Notes: a model not told the origin generated them from the sequence alone. A stretch of DNA of 64,000 nucleotides from JBEKUY01 sp049514555 (GCA_049514555.1 JBEKUY010000005.1:162135-226134); one strand, 5' to 3'; shown: positions 50,633 through 60,722, numbered from the stretch's first letter. Made by a program: numbers and translations.

Positions 50633-53112
50633 CGCTGGCCCTCTGTCGCCGCAGCTGCCGCTTCCGAGGCCGCTGGCAGTCGCACCCGGAAGGCGCTTCC
50701 TTCGCCCGGGGCGCGATTCCAGCATTGGATTTCTCCGCCGTGCGCCCGAACAATTCCATAGCAGATGCTGAGACCCAACCCCGTGCCTCTCCCGACGCCT
50801 TTGGTCGTGAAGAACGGGTCGAAAATCCGGTCCGGTTCGGAAATCCCGGTTCCATTGTCGGTGAATGTGACTTCCACGGAACCATTCTGCTGCGTCGTAT
50901 GGATTTGAATCCGGCCGCGCCGCTGGGTTTCCTGTACCGCGTCGTAAGCGTTGTTCAGAATATTCAAGAACACCTGCTGTAGTTGCTGGGCGTCGCCCAT
51001 CACCGCGGGCAGGTTCTCTTCGAGTGACTCGCTGACGTCTACGCCGTGACTCGAAAAATCATAACTTCGCAGTTTGAGGGTCTGGCGCAGCACGGCGTTC
51101 ACCTGCACGAGTTCCCGGCGTGCCGGCCGCTGCCGCGCGAAGCTCAGCAGGTCCTGCACGATGTCTTTAGTGCGCTGCGCCTCTTGCAGAATGATTTCGA
51201 GCTCCGTCTTCGCCGATCCGGGAACCCCGGGCTCCTCGAGCAGCAGGTCGGTGAATCCCAGAATGGCCGCCAACGGATTGTTGACCTCGTGCGCCACTCC
51301 CGATACGAGCTGGCCGATCGTGGCCATTTTCTCCGCGTGGGCCAGCTTGGCCTGCAAAATTGCGGCGTCCGTGATGTCCGTCATGACCACCACGATGCTG
51401 TTGACGGTGTTCTGCTCGTCCCGCATGGGGCTCAGGCTCACGGAGAAGTGCCCGGTCGAGCCATCGCTCCTGCGGAAGGGCAGCTCGAGGTTGTCCACCT
51501 GCTGGCCGTTCGCGGTGGTCTCGAGGGCCGCCTCGAAGTCTTTCCGGCGGGGCAGGTTAACCCAGTCCACCATTCTCCCGCCGATCAATGCTTTCTCGCG
51601 GTAGCCTGCCTCGAAGCAACGCCGGTTCGCGTAGCTGATCAATCCAGCCGTATCCAGAACCAGAATCATGCTCTGCGTGGCGTTGAGTATCCTCTTGTTG
51701 AAGTCGCGCTCGCGCTGCAGCTGCGCCTGGAAGGTCTTTTGCTCGGTGACGTCCAGCATCAACCCGCGGATCTGGGCTATGCGTCCTTGAGCGTCGCGTA
51801 CCGCGGTAATGTTCTGCAGTGTGTAGAGAATGCTGCCGTCCTTGCGGCGAAGCGGTTCCTCGTAGTTGCGCAGGACCCCGCGCAGTTCGAGTGTGCGCAG
51901 GAAGCGTTCTCGGCTATCCGGGGCCAGGTAGAGGTGGTCCCGCGCATCCGTTTGGAGCAATTCCTCGCGGCTGGCGTAACCAAGCATGCGCACCAGCGCG
52001 TCGTTCACGTCCAGGAATCGCCCGTCGGGCGTGGCAAAAAACAGCCCTTCCTGAATGCTATCGAAGAGATCGCGGTACCTGCGTTCAGCTTCCCGGCGGT
52101 CGGTGATGTCCTTGAGTACGTGGATGGTGCGCAATTCGTCCTCGTTCGCGGCTCCGATGCGCGACGTGGACACCAGGAACAGGCGTTTCTTCGATGCTTG
52201 GACGTATTCCTCGTGGCTGCGTTCGATCTCGCGGCAGAAGGGGCAGGGAAGTCCGGCAGGGGAATTCGCGATGGATCGCAGCCGGCTCATCGGCTGGCCC
52301 ACGAGCGCCGAGGGCGGCGCCCCGATGTGGCTCGCGAGCGAACGGTTCATCCGCACGATCCGCCAGTTCCGGTCGTGCACCACCATGTAGTCGCTGATCG
52401 CGTCAATGTCTTCAACCCATTGCTTCCGGGATCGCTCGATCTGGGAGAATCGCCGGAAGTTCTCCAGCGTTAGCGACGCGTGACTCACCAGCGCCCGAAG
52501 CAGTTTTCGATCTTCGAGGGAAAGCTCCGGCTCCCGGCGCAGAAGGCAGACGATTCCCAGGGGCGCGGAGTCGCCTCCATCAAACCGCGCCAGGGTCACG
52601 TTCGCGTGCCCCAACCCCAGCGCGCGCGCCGCTTCCCGCCCGAAGAGTGCGGCTGGCCGCGCGGTCCGGATTTCCTCCGAGTTGCCGGCGACGGCAGCTT
52701 CGAGCCCTCGGCGCAGCGCTCCATCCTGGGCATCTCCCGCCGCTAATCTGCCATGAGTCACGAGCGATTCGATTTGCGCCGCACGGAAAATCGCCACCGC
52801 CGCACCGTCGGCATTCATCAACCGAGCCGCCCGTGCGGTGAACTTCTCTAAAAACTCCGGGATGCCGCGCGAGCGTGTGGCGTCGAGCGCCAGCTCCATG
52901 AGGTCTTCCGCGCGGCGATGTGCCCAGTCGCCTTCGCTCCGCAGCTCTTCGATGGCGCGCTTGTAGGCCGCAGCAACTGCTGGAGCGGAGTTCTTGGGAG
53001 ATAGGCCCTGTAGCAGGACTTCCCCACTGCGTCGAGAGACCTTCTCGCGCGAACCACCGCGCTGCCCCGTTTTGACCAGGGCGCGCGGCGACAGGTGCTC
53101 TCTAACACGCAT
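50629..53112 (-). CDS. Soluble PAS/GAF sensor histidine kinase
   Basis: 827 residues. GAF (about 85-235), PAS-1 containing PCPFCREIERSHEEYVQ (a CxxC that could sense redox or bind metal), PAS-2 and PAS-3, HisKA with GQLVSGVAHEVNNPLAAILG, HATPase_c (ILNNAYDAVQETQ; DNGTGISEPDRIF; GRGTGLGLSICYG). No TM. I chose ATG 53112 because the palindromic sites at 53132-53288 then all lie upstream; ATG 53178 is the alternative. Operon leader with the receiver and NtrC-type genes. Confidence 0.92.
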   Translation of the reverse strand: MRVREHLSPRALVKTGQRGGSREKVSRRSGEVLLQGLSPKNSAPAVAAAYKRAIEELRSEGDWAHRRAEDLMELALDATRSRGIPEFLEKFTARAARLMNADGAAVAIFRAAQIESLVTHGRLAAGDAQDGALRRGLEAAVAGNSEEIRTARPAALFGREAARALGLGHANVTLARFDGGDSAPLGIVCLLRREPELSLEDRKLLRALVSHASLTLENFRRFSQIERSRKQWVEDIDAISDYMVVHDRNWRIVRMNRSLASHIGAPPSALVGQPMSRLRSIANSPAGLPCPFCREIERSHEEYVQASKKRLFLVSTSRIGAANEDELRTIHVLKDITDRREAERRYRDLFDSIQEGLFFATPDGRFLDVNDALVRMLGYASREELLQTDARDHLYLAPDSRERFLRTLELRGVLRNYEEPLRRKDGSILYTLQNITAVRDAQGRIAQIRGLMLDVTEQKTFQAQLQRERDFNKRILNATQSMILVLDTAGLISYANRRCFEAGYREKALIGGRMVDWVNLPRRKDFEAALETTANGQQVDNLELPFRRSDGSTGHFSVSLSPMRDEQNTVNSIVVVMTDITDAAILQAKLAHAEKMATIGQLVSGVAHEVNNPLAAILGFTDLLLEEPGVPGSAKTELEIILQEAQRTKDIVQDLLSFARQRPARRELVQVNAVLRQTLKLRSYDFSSHGVDVSESLEENLPAVMGDAQQLQQVFLNILNNAYDAVQETQRRGRIQIHTTQQNGSVEVTFTDNGTGISEPDRIFDPFFTTKGVGRGTGLGLSICYGIVRAHGGEIQCWNRAPGEGSAFRVRLPAASEAAAAATEGQR

Positions 53113-53131
53113 GGGGGTAAGGGGCCTGCGC

Positions 53132-53288
53132 GTCTCAGAGTAAGACTGAGATCCGTTCCAGGGTATGTGGCATCTCAATCTGAGTCAACGCAGCTTGAGA
53201 CTCTCGGTGCCGAAGTTGTCATCTCGCCTTCGCGGGGTTTCGTCTCAGCCTGAGACCCTCGCGGTGCGCCCGGCCACCCTCTGAGACA
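53132..53288. promoter_or_regulatory. Cluster of GTCTCAG/CTGAGAC activator sites
   Basis: GTCTCAGCCTGAGAC, a perfect 15-bp palindrome, at 53242-53256; spaced versions at 53132-53152 (7-base spacer) and 53172-53186 (ATCTCA-N3-TGAGTC), plus half-sites near 53194 and 53280. They lie 120-290 bases upstream of the sigma-54 promoter at 53409, the usual position for NtrC-type enhancers. Confidence 0.7.
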
Positions 53289-53408
53289 CCGTCTGCAATC
53301 GAGTGCGATCGATCTGACTCCCACCCATCGTCGCTAAGTTGAACGAAAACCGCCGCTTGCAGTTCCAAATGGTTGGGCGAGCGGTGGTCCACTCTTTGCC
53401 TCAGCCAC

Positions 53409-53424
53409 TGGCATCGGCCTTGCA
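53409..53424 (+). promoter_or_regulatory. Sigma-54 promoter
   Basis: TGGCATCGGCCTTGCA: an excellent match to the -24/-12 consensus (TGGCAyr-N4-TTGCA) with exact spacing. Transcription should begin near 53436, 25-30 bases before the TonB-like gene. Confidence 0.8.
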
Positions 53425-53460
53425 ACCTCTCCTGCGGGGTATTTCCCCTCCGGAGGAGGC

Positions 53461-53814
53461 GTGGTGTCCAAGAAACGCAGTTGGCTCATTTGGGCCGTGG
53501 TTTTGCTCGCCTCGATGTTGGGTGCGGGGACTTTCGCGCTGGCTCAGAAGGGCAGCACCGACGAAAGTCAGCGCAAAGTGAAAAGCAGGGTCATGCCGGG
53601 GTACCCCGAGCTGGCACGGCGCATGAACCTCTCGGGCAAGGTCAAGATTGAAGTCGTCATCAGCCCGGATGGCCGCGTCCTCAAGACCAAAGTGATCGGC
53701 GGCCATCCATTGCTCGTGAGCCCATCGGTCGAGGCCGTCATGAAATGGCGCTTTGTGCCGTCGGCAGAAGAGACCACACAGGTCGTCGAATTCGATTTCG
53801 CCAGGGACCAGTGA
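53461..53814 (+). CDS. TonB C-terminal domain protein
   Basis: 117 residues. N-terminal TM or signal anchor (LIWAVVLLASMLGAGTFALA), then a TonB-C domain: MPGYPELARRMNLSGKVKIE, VISPDGRVLKTKVIGGHP, AVMKWRFVPS. It lacks the usual Pro-rich linker, so it is a short TonB-like protein. GTG 53461 or 53464; GGAGGAGG precedes both. First gene of the plus-strand chemosensory operon, directly under the sigma-54 promoter. Confidence 0.85.
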   Translation: MVSKKRSWLIWAVVLLASMLGAGTFALAQKGSTDESQRKVKSRVMPGYPELARRMNLSGKVKIEVVISPDGRVLKTKVIGGHPLLVSPSVEAVMKWRFVPSAEETTQVVEFDFARDQ

Positions 53815-53899
53815 CGCTTGAGCGCCGTCGCGTTTGTTTGCAGGCAGAGTTCGGAATCCGGCGTCGCGGACGGCCGGGAATGAGCGGAGGTATTACGCA

Positions 53900-55909
53900 A
53901 TGACCATTGCGAAGAAATTGTATTCCGGTTTTGGCGCCATCCTGGTGATTCTCGTCTTGCTCTTCCTCGTCAACACCTGGGCTGTCACTCGCGAGCGCTC
54001 CACGCGCGCCGATTCCGCTGCCGCGCTGCAAAGCTTCCGCGACTTCCAAGCGGTCCGCCACGCCATGATGTCCAATCGCTTGAACCTGGACAACTACATC
54101 CTGAGCGGCGATCCGCGCGACCAAGAAAAGGTCAACAAGGGCCTCCTCGAACTCGGGGAAACGATCAAAAGGGGACAGTCCAAGGCGGCCACCGACCACC
54201 TTCGCACCACCTTCGTCGACGTGGAAAGCTCCGAGCAGAGCTGGGCGGACAACTTCGCCCGGCCGCTCATGGCCAAGCGCCGCCAGGTGGATTCCGGCGA
54301 TGCCACTGTCTCCGATCTTCAGATCTTCTATCTCCAGAAAGATCCTGCCTCCTGGCTCGATCGATCCATCACCCTTCTCGACCAGGCCAACACCGAAATC
54401 TCCAAGTCGCTCGAGGAGACTGTGGCCTCCTCCGACCATGCGAGCTTGCTCAGTACCGTGGCAACAATGACTTTGACTCCCCTCGCCATCATTCTTGGGC
54501 TGGGGATCGCCTATTACACCGCGAAATCCATTAGCGACCCGCTCGGTCACCTGATCACTGTGGCCCGGGAAATTGGCGACTCGGGCGATCTTGACCAGAA
54601 CATTGACATTCACCGCACCGACGAAATCGGGGCGCTCGCCACCACCTTCAATAATTTGGTGTCGTATCTGAAAGAGACGGCCGCAGTGTCCATGGCCGTG
54701 GCCGAAGGCGACCTTACCGTAGAGATCGCCCCGCGCTCGAAACGTGACACGCTGGGCAACGCCTTTTTGCGGATGTCCCACGGTCTCCGCGAGCTCGTCC
54801 GCCAGGTGCGCGACTCCGCGTCCCAGGTCTCCGCCGGCTCCGAACAGGTCGCCACCGCTTCGGATACCTCGGCGAAGGTCAGCGTGCAGGCATCTTCGGC
54901 GATTGAAGAGGTCACGTCCACCATGCACGAAATGAGCATCAACGTGCAAAACGTGGTCAAGAACACCCAACTCCAGGCCTCCAGCGTGGCTGAGACCTCC
55001 GCGTCCATCGACCAGATGGTCACTTCGATCCAGCGCGTCGCCGACACGGCCAAAGTCCTTCTGGACATCGCCCATCGCTCTCGCGAGGAAGTTGTCAGCG
55101 GGATCACCACCATGGAGAAGACGACCGACGGCCTGAACCGCACCAATGCTTCGATCCAGAATTCCGCGGAAATCATCAGCGTGTTGGGCCAGCGCGCTGA
55201 CGATATCGGCAAGATCGTCGAGGTCATTGATGACATCGCGGAACAGACCAATCTCCTCGCCTTGAACGCGGCCATCGAAGCAGCGCGCGCCGGCGAGCAC
55301 GGCATGGGTTTCGCCGTTGTCGCCGACGAAGTCCGCAAGCTGGCCGAGAAATCCACCCAATCCACCAAAGAAATCGCCGAGCTGATCCAAAGCATTCAGC
55401 GGGAGGCGCGCCAGGCGGTCGAGAACATGCAGCGCAGCACTCGCATCGTCGAGGAGGGCCTCACCTTCGGGAACGACCTGAACGAAGCGCTGCATAAGAT
55501 TTCCAATGTGGTGACCGAGGTCTACAAGTTCTCTCAGGAAATCGGCGCGGCCACCAACGAGCAGTCCGTCGGTTCCTCTCAAATTGCCAAGGCTACCAAC
55601 CGCCTGACCGAAATCACCCAGGAAATCAATTCGGCGGTCGAGGAGCAGGCATCCGGTGCTCAGGCCGTGGTCCGGGCCATGGACAAAATGCGTGAGCTTG
55701 TTCAGCAGTCTGCCTCCAGCTCGACCGAGCTGTCGGCCGCTGCCGAGCAGATGCTCAAGCTCTCGCGCCACCTCTTGGAAAGCATGGACCGCTTCATCCT
55801 GGAAAAATTGGCTGCGGCGCAACGCTCGCGGCAAGACTTCCCGCCGGCGCGCCGGGGCCGCGACGCGGCGCAGACCCAGGAAATGGAGTACGCCGAACTT
55901 GTCCGCTGA
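53900..55909 (+). CDS. Methyl-accepting chemotaxis protein
   Basis: 669 residues. TM-1 near 10-30, a four-helix-bundle-like periplasmic domain (about 35-195), TM-2 near 195-220, HAMP (DPLGHLITVAREIGDSGDLD), then the signalling hairpin AEQTNLLALNAAIEAARAGEHG. This is the receptor of the plus-strand operon and the only one here with a substantial periplasmic domain. ATG 53900. Confidence 0.95.
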   Translation: MTIAKKLYSGFGAILVILVLLFLVNTWAVTRERSTRADSAAALQSFRDFQAVRHAMMSNRLNLDNYILSGDPRDQEKVNKGLLELGETIKRGQSKAATDHLRTTFVDVESSEQSWADNFARPLMAKRRQVDSGDATVSDLQIFYLQKDPASWLDRSITLLDQANTEISKSLEETVASSDHASLLSTVATMTLTPLAIILGLGIAYYTAKSISDPLGHLITVAREIGDSGDLDQNIDIHRTDEIGALATTFNNLVSYLKETAAVSMAVAEGDLTVEIAPRSKRDTLGNAFLRMSHGLRELVRQVRDSASQVSAGSEQVATASDTSAKVSVQASSAIEEVTSTMHEMSINVQNVVKNTQLQASSVAETSASIDQMVTSIQRVADTAKVLLDIAHRSREEVVSGITTMEKTTDGLNRTNASIQNSAEIISVLGQRADDIGKIVEVIDDIAEQTNLLALNAAIEAARAGEHGMGFAVVADEVRKLAEKSTQSTKEIAELIQSIQREARQAVENMQRSTRIVEEGLTFGNDLNEALHKISNVVTEVYKFSQEIGAATNEQSVGSSQIAKATNRLTEITQEINSAVEEQASGAQAVVRAMDKMRELVQQSASSSTELSAAAEQMLKLSRHLLESMDRFILEKLAAAQRSRQDFPPARRGRDAAQTQEMEYAELVR

Positions 55910-55928
55910 GGATCCCGGGAGCCGCCAC

Positions 55929-56405
55929 ATGGAAAAGGATATCCAAGTCGTCGGGTTCCGAATCGGGGACGAGACGTTTGGCGTCCGTATCTCCCACGTT
56001 CGCGAGATTGTCCGCGTGCCGGAAATCACCGCCGTTCCCAACGCCCCAGACTACATGGAAGGCGTCATCAATCTGCGCGGCAAGATCATCCCCGTGATGG
56101 ACCTTCGGAAGCGGTTTGGCGAACGCGACGTCCAGTCCGACAAGAAGAACCGCATCCTCGTGGTCGAGCTCGAATCTAACCTCGTCGGCCTGATCGTCAA
56201 GTCCGCTTCGGAAGTGATCAAAATTCCTCCTTCGGAGATCGAAGCCCCGGCCTCATTGCTTCAAGAGGGTGAGATGGGCTTCGTCACCGGCGTCGGCAAG
56301 CTGAATGGACGCCTGATTATTCTGGTTGATCTCAATAAGCTGCTGCAGAAGGGTGATTGGAACCGGCTCGAAGAAGCCGCCGAGCCGGTTTTGAACGGAC
56401 GCTAA
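55929..56405 (+). CDS. cheW: CheW coupling protein
   Basis: 158 residues: QVVGFRIGDETFGVRISHVREIV, GVINLRGKIIPVMDLRKRF, LVGLIVKSASEVIKIPPSEIE. A standard CheW. ATG 55929 is 19 bases after the MCP. Confidence 0.95.
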   Translation: MEKDIQVVGFRIGDETFGVRISHVREIVRVPEITAVPNAPDYMEGVINLRGKIIPVMDLRKRFGERDVQSDKKNRILVVELESNLVGLIVKSASEVIKIPPSEIEAPASLLQEGEMGFVTGVGKLNGRLIILVDLNKLLQKGDWNRLEEAAEPVLNGR

Positions 56406-56487
56406 TGCCATTCCAGCCAACTGGACTTGGCCGGGCATGCGGAACGTGATCGGGAAACTGGAAGGGAATCGCCACCGGCAACACGGA

Positions 56488-56508
56488 CTCTTCGGCTCCG
56501 CCGAAGAG
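56488..56508. promoter_or_regulatory. Hairpin between cheW and cheR
   Basis: CTCTTCGGC (56488-56496) pairs with GCCGAAGAG (56500-56508), loop of three. No T-tract, so it is more likely an mRNA processing or stability element within the operon than a terminator. Confidence 0.5.
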
Positions 56509-56616
56509 AATGCGTGAGGTTCATTGGTACGGCACGAGTTGCTCGCGCAACTGGGCGACGAGCGTCAGAGGCCACAGCGATCGAGCGGACCTACTGACGA
56601 GACGGGCGGGCGGAAC

Positions 56617-57525
56617 ATGTTGGATACGGTCACGGCGCAAGTCGAATTGACGGACGCAGAACTCAAGCTCCTCCAGACACTGGTCTATCAGGAATGCGGC
56701 ATGTACTTTGACGATCGTCGCTCGCATTTCCTCAAGGACCGTCTCCAGCGCCGGCTGAAGGCCTGCCATCTCGATTCCTTCTACCATTACTATCGGCTTC
56801 TCACCAGCCGCGAAGGCAAACAAGAGCTTTCCGCCCTGCTCGAAAACCTTACCGTCAATGAAACGAGTTTCTTCCGCAATAAGCCGCAGCTCGAGCTCTT
56901 TCAGAAGACCATCCTCGAAGAGCTTCTCCACCACAAGCAGGAGCGCCGAGATTGGACCCTTCGCATCTGGAGTGCCGGCTGTTCGACCGGCCAAGAACCT
57001 TATACCGCCGCCATCCTGATTTGCGACGCGCTGGCCTACTACTACCTGCGCAATCCGCTGCCGTTTGACGTGCCTTCACCCAAGCCGCTCATCCCGCCCC
57101 CCTGGCGTTTGGAGGTCTTGGCTTCCGATATGAGTTACGCCAGCCTGCGTGTGGGCCAGGAAGGCCTCTATAACGAGAACCAAATGGAGCCGGTCGAATA
57201 CACCTGCCGCCTCCGGTATTTTGAGAAGGTCGGCGAACGTTACGCCGTGAAGGAGGCTCTCAAGGAGCTTGTACAGTTCGACTTCCACAATCTCAAGACC
57301 GAATTCCTCCCCCGTCGCAATGACGTCATCTTCTGCCGCAACGTCATGATCTATTTTGACGAAGCCGAGCAGAAGCGCCTCGTGGAAAAGTTCTGGCATT
57401 GCTTGAACCCCGGCGGGTACCTCCTCGTCGGTCATGCGGAAAGTTTGTTCGGCTTGACGACGAAATTCCGCATGATTCACCACAACAACGGCACCGCGTA
57501 CCAGCGGGTCGAAGGAGGCGCGTGA
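56617..57525 (+). CDS. cheR: CheR chemoreceptor methyltransferase
   Basis: 302 residues. LTVNETSFFRNKPQLELF, SAM motif IWSAGCSTGQEPYTAA, NDVIFCRNVMIYFDEAEQ. Start ATG 56617; the upstream in-frame segment is not family-like. Its stop overlaps cheA. Confidence 0.96.
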   Translation: MLDTVTAQVELTDAELKLLQTLVYQECGMYFDDRRSHFLKDRLQRRLKACHLDSFYHYYRLLTSREGKQELSALLENLTVNETSFFRNKPQLELFQKTILEELLHHKQERRDWTLRIWSAGCSTGQEPYTAAILICDALAYYYLRNPLPFDVPSPKPLIPPPWRLEVLASDMSYASLRVGQEGLYNENQMEPVEYTCRLRYFEKVGERYAVKEALKELVQFDFHNLKTEFLPRRNDVIFCRNVMIYFDEAEQKRLVEKFWHCLNPGGYLLVGHAESLFGLTTKFRMIHHNNGTAYQRVEGGA

Positions 57526-59600
57526 GTTTGTTCTCCGAAGGCGGCGCCGAGCTCCGCGCGATCTTTTTCGAAAGCGCTGAGGAACTCCTCCAGTCTCTGA
57601 ACGAGGCGGGGCTCGAGCTCGAGGAGCGCCCGGCTGATGTCGAAGTCATCCGCCGCGTCCGGCGCGCCGTGCACACGCTGAAGGGCGACTCCGCCGCCTG
57701 CGGTTTCCACCAGCTCAGCGAGCTTGCGCACGAGCTCGAAGACGTCCTCACTCCGCAAATCGGGGAATCGCGAGGCTCAACGCTTGCCGAAGTGGTCCTT
57801 ACGGCTGCCGACACTTTCCACGCCATGTTGTCCGCGTACCGGGGCGGAGGCGAGCCCGTGGGTGCCGATGCCTTCCGCGCACAGATGCGCGCGCTGTTGG
57901 GTCCCGACCCCGGGCAAGCCACGCCCGCGTCGGCCACGGAAATCCCCGCGAAGTTTGATTGGAGCGAGTACGAGCAACTCCTCATCGCCGAGGCTGTTCA
58001 CCGGGGCGAGAATGTCTGCAACATCGCTCTACGTATCGACCCGCACAGCCAGATGCGGGCCGCCGCGCTGCAGCTCATTCGCAACGTTTTGCATGGAGCC
58101 GGCTCGGTCCTGGCCCTGCGGCCGGAGGACAACGCCGCTCTACAGACCGTGGAGGTCGTCGAGGCGGCTTTGGCTACCTCGCATCCGCCCGAATGGGTCG
58201 AGCGGAAATGCCAGATACCCTCGATCGTCAACGGCATCCGCGTGGAGCCTGCCGTCGTCCCGGACACACTCGAACATCAGATGCTCGGCGACCTCCTGGA
58301 TTCACAGGCTGCCGCTGCCAGTGAGAGTATTGCCGCGCGGCATGCTGAGCCCTCCAAGTCCGCCCCGGGGGCAAGCGCCGCTGTCAACGCCGTTACCGAG
58401 AGCACTCTTCGCGTCGAAGCTTCGCGCATTGATGCCGTCATGAATCTCGTCGGCGAACTCATCATCGGCAAGTCCATGCTGCATCGCACCATTCTGGAAT
58501 TCGACCGGCGGCACTCGCACGACCCCTTGCGAGCACAGCTTGCCGATGTGCTTTCCTTCCAATCACGAGTGCTGGAGGACTTGCAGAAGTCGGTCATGAA
58601 GATTCGCATGGTTCCGGTCGAGCAGTTGTTCCGCCGGTTCCCTCGGGTGGTCCGGGACGTGGCCAAGCTTTGTGCCAAGGACGTCGCGTTGGACATCGCC
58701 GGTCAGAACACGGACCTGGACAAGGGAATCCTCGACGCCCTGGCCGAACCACTCACGCACCTCGTTCGCAACGCCGTCGATCATGGCATCGAGCCCGCGG
58801 AGGAACGCCTGGCCGCCGGCAAACCCGCCCGCGGCACAATTTCTCTCAACGCCTATCACCAGGCCGCCCAGGTGGTCCTGGAAGTCCGGGATGACGGCCG
58901 GGGAATCGACCACGCGCTGGTCCTTCGCAGTGCCGTCGAGAAGGGCCTCGTTTCGCCCGACGAAGCGGCGCGCCTCAATGAGCAGGAAGTCCTCAACCTC
59001 ATCTTCGAGCCCAGCTTTAGCACCGCTACCGAGGTCACCGAAGTTTCAGGACGGGGCGTGGGCATGGATGTGGTCCGGGCGTGCCTCGAGCGCCTCAAAG
59101 GAACCGTGCAGGTCTTTACCCAGCCGGGGAAAGGCGCTCGCTTCCTCCTGCGCGTTCCCCTCACGCTCGCCAGCATTCAGGCCTTGCTTTTCAAAGTCGG
59201 GGGCCGGCTCTATGCCGTGCCATTGTCATCGGTTCTGGAAATCACGCGCATCACCGAGAAAGACATCCACCGCGTGGATCAGCGCGAGGTCATCCAGATC
59301 CGGGAGCAGATTCTCACGCTTGTGCGGCTCGATCGCCTGGAAAAAACTCCCGCGCTGGAGAACCGCAAGCGCTCTTTCGTCATTGTCATCGGATCCGCAG
59401 ACCGTCGCTTCGGTCTGCAAGTCGATTCGATGGTAGGGGAAGAAGAGCTTGTGGTGAAGCCCCTCAGCAGCGATCTGGTTTCCAGCGAACTGGTGAGCGG
59501 GGCCTCGATTCTGGGTGACGGCACTGTCGTTCTGATTCTCAACGTTCCCGCGGTGGTCGCGCAGCTGTCGCGCGCGCCGGTGCTTGGAGCAATCGCATGA
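57522..59600 (+). CDS. cheA: CheA chemosensory histidine kinase
   Basis: 692 residues. Hpt with His in RAVHTLKGDSAACGFH (H51), a middle linker, P3 dimerisation (IDAVMNLVGELIIGKSMLHR), HATPase_c (LVRNAVDHGIEPAEER; RDDGRGIDHAL), CheW-like P5. No receiver, unlike the other CheA in this window. GTG 57522 overlaps the cheR stop and follows GAAGGAGG. Confidence 0.96.
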   Translation: MSLFSEGGAELRAIFFESAEELLQSLNEAGLELEERPADVEVIRRVRRAVHTLKGDSAACGFHQLSELAHELEDVLTPQIGESRGSTLAEVVLTAADTFHAMLSAYRGGGEPVGADAFRAQMRALLGPDPGQATPASATEIPAKFDWSEYEQLLIAEAVHRGENVCNIALRIDPHSQMRAAALQLIRNVLHGAGSVLALRPEDNAALQTVEVVEAALATSHPPEWVERKCQIPSIVNGIRVEPAVVPDTLEHQMLGDLLDSQAAAASESIAARHAEPSKSAPGASAAVNAVTESTLRVEASRIDAVMNLVGELIIGKSMLHRTILEFDRRHSHDPLRAQLADVLSFQSRVLEDLQKSVMKIRMVPVEQLFRRFPRVVRDVAKLCAKDVALDIAGQNTDLDKGILDALAEPLTHLVRNAVDHGIEPAEERLAAGKPARGTISLNAYHQAAQVVLEVRDDGRGIDHALVLRSAVEKGLVSPDEAARLNEQEVLNLIFEPSFSTATEVTEVSGRGVGMDVVRACLERLKGTVQVFTQPGKGARFLLRVPLTLASIQALLFKVGGRLYAVPLSSVLEITRITEKDIHRVDQREVIQIREQILTLVRLDRLEKTPALENRKRSFVIVIGSADRRFGLQVDSMVGEEELVVKPLSSDLVSSELVSGASILGDGTVVLILNVPAVVAQLSRAPVLGAIA

Positions 59601-60694
59601 GCGGCCGCATCCGAGTTCTCGTGGTTGATGATTCCGCGCTGATGCGCAAGTTGATTCCGCGGATCCTGGAAGCGGACAGCGCCATCGAGGTCGTGGGTAC
59701 GGCCATGGATGGCGCCTTCGCGCTCAAGAAGATCGAGGATCTGAAGCCGGACGTAGTCACGCTCGATCTAGAGATGCCACGTATGGACGGAATCGAGTGC
59801 CTGCGCAAGATTTCGCGGTTGCGCGCGGTTGCGGTGATCGTCGTCAGCACCCACTCGCGCCAAGGCGCGTATGCGACGTTCAAAGCGCTGGCGCTGGGCG
59901 CCATCGATTTCGTCGCCAAGCCTCGCGAAGCGGCGGCCGGGCACTTGGAAGCCATTGCCGCCGATCTTGTCGAGCGCATCAAGGTCGCCTACCGGGTTAC
60001 CGGTCACCAGCCCGCCTCGCGGGTTCCTGCGGAACCGCAACGGGTACAGAAGACGCCGCGCCGAGGCTCGCTCATAGCCAACCGTATCGTCGGCATTGGT
60101 ATCTCGACCGGCGGACCGAATGCGCTGCAGTATTTGTTCTCGCAGCTTCCCGCTGATTTCCCGGGATGCATTGTCGTGGTGCAGCATATGCCTGAAGGTT
60201 TTACGGAAATGTTCGCGCGCCGGCTTGACGAGTGTTCCCCGCTGGAGATTGTAGAAGCCCGCTCCGGCGATCTGCTTCTCTCCGGTCGCGTGCTGATATG
60301 CCCCGGCAACCGCCACATCATGGTTCGCCGCATGCCAAGGGGGGAGATGGTGGTGCTCTCCGATTCTCCGCCGGTCAATGGCCACCGGCCCTCGGCCGAT
60401 GTGCTGTTCCATTCCGTGGCGCAGGAGTTCGGGCCCAGCGCGGTCGGCGTGCTGATGACGGGCATGGGTGAAGACGGCGCGGAAGGTCTTGGGGCGATGC
60501 GCTCGGCCGGCGGCCTCACCGTGGCGCAGAGCGAAGAGAGCTGCATCGTCAGCGGAATGCCGCGTGCCGCGATTCTGAGGGGATACGCCAGTCGGATCGT
60601 GCCTCTCGAAGCGCTGAGCGCGTTTCTGGTGGATCAGTGCGGTATGCAAGGCGCAGGCGCCGGCAAGGCGGAAGTTTCTCCTCCACGGCCCTGA
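59597..60694 (+). CDS. cheB: CheB protein-glutamate methylesterase
   Basis: 365 residues. Receiver (VVTLDLEMPRMDGIECL) plus methylesterase with GISTGGPNALQYL, VVVQHMPEGFT and GMGEDGAEGL. ATGA overlap with cheA. Confidence 0.96.
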   Translation: MSGRIRVLVVDDSALMRKLIPRILEADSAIEVVGTAMDGAFALKKIEDLKPDVVTLDLEMPRMDGIECLRKISRLRAVAVIVVSTHSRQGAYATFKALALGAIDFVAKPREAAAGHLEAIAADLVERIKVAYRVTGHQPASRVPAEPQRVQKTPRRGSLIANRIVGIGISTGGPNALQYLFSQLPADFPGCIVVVQHMPEGFTEMFARRLDECSPLEIVEARSGDLLLSGRVLICPGNRHIMVRRMPRGEMVVLSDSPPVNGHRPSADVLFHSVAQEFGPSAVGVLMTGMGEDGAEGLGAMRSAGGLTVAQSEESCIVSGMPRAAILRGYASRIVPLEALSAFLVDQCGMQGAGAGKAEVSPPRP

Positions 60695-60722
60695 GTGGGC
60701 CGAGGAGCAAAGGAGTACGGTC

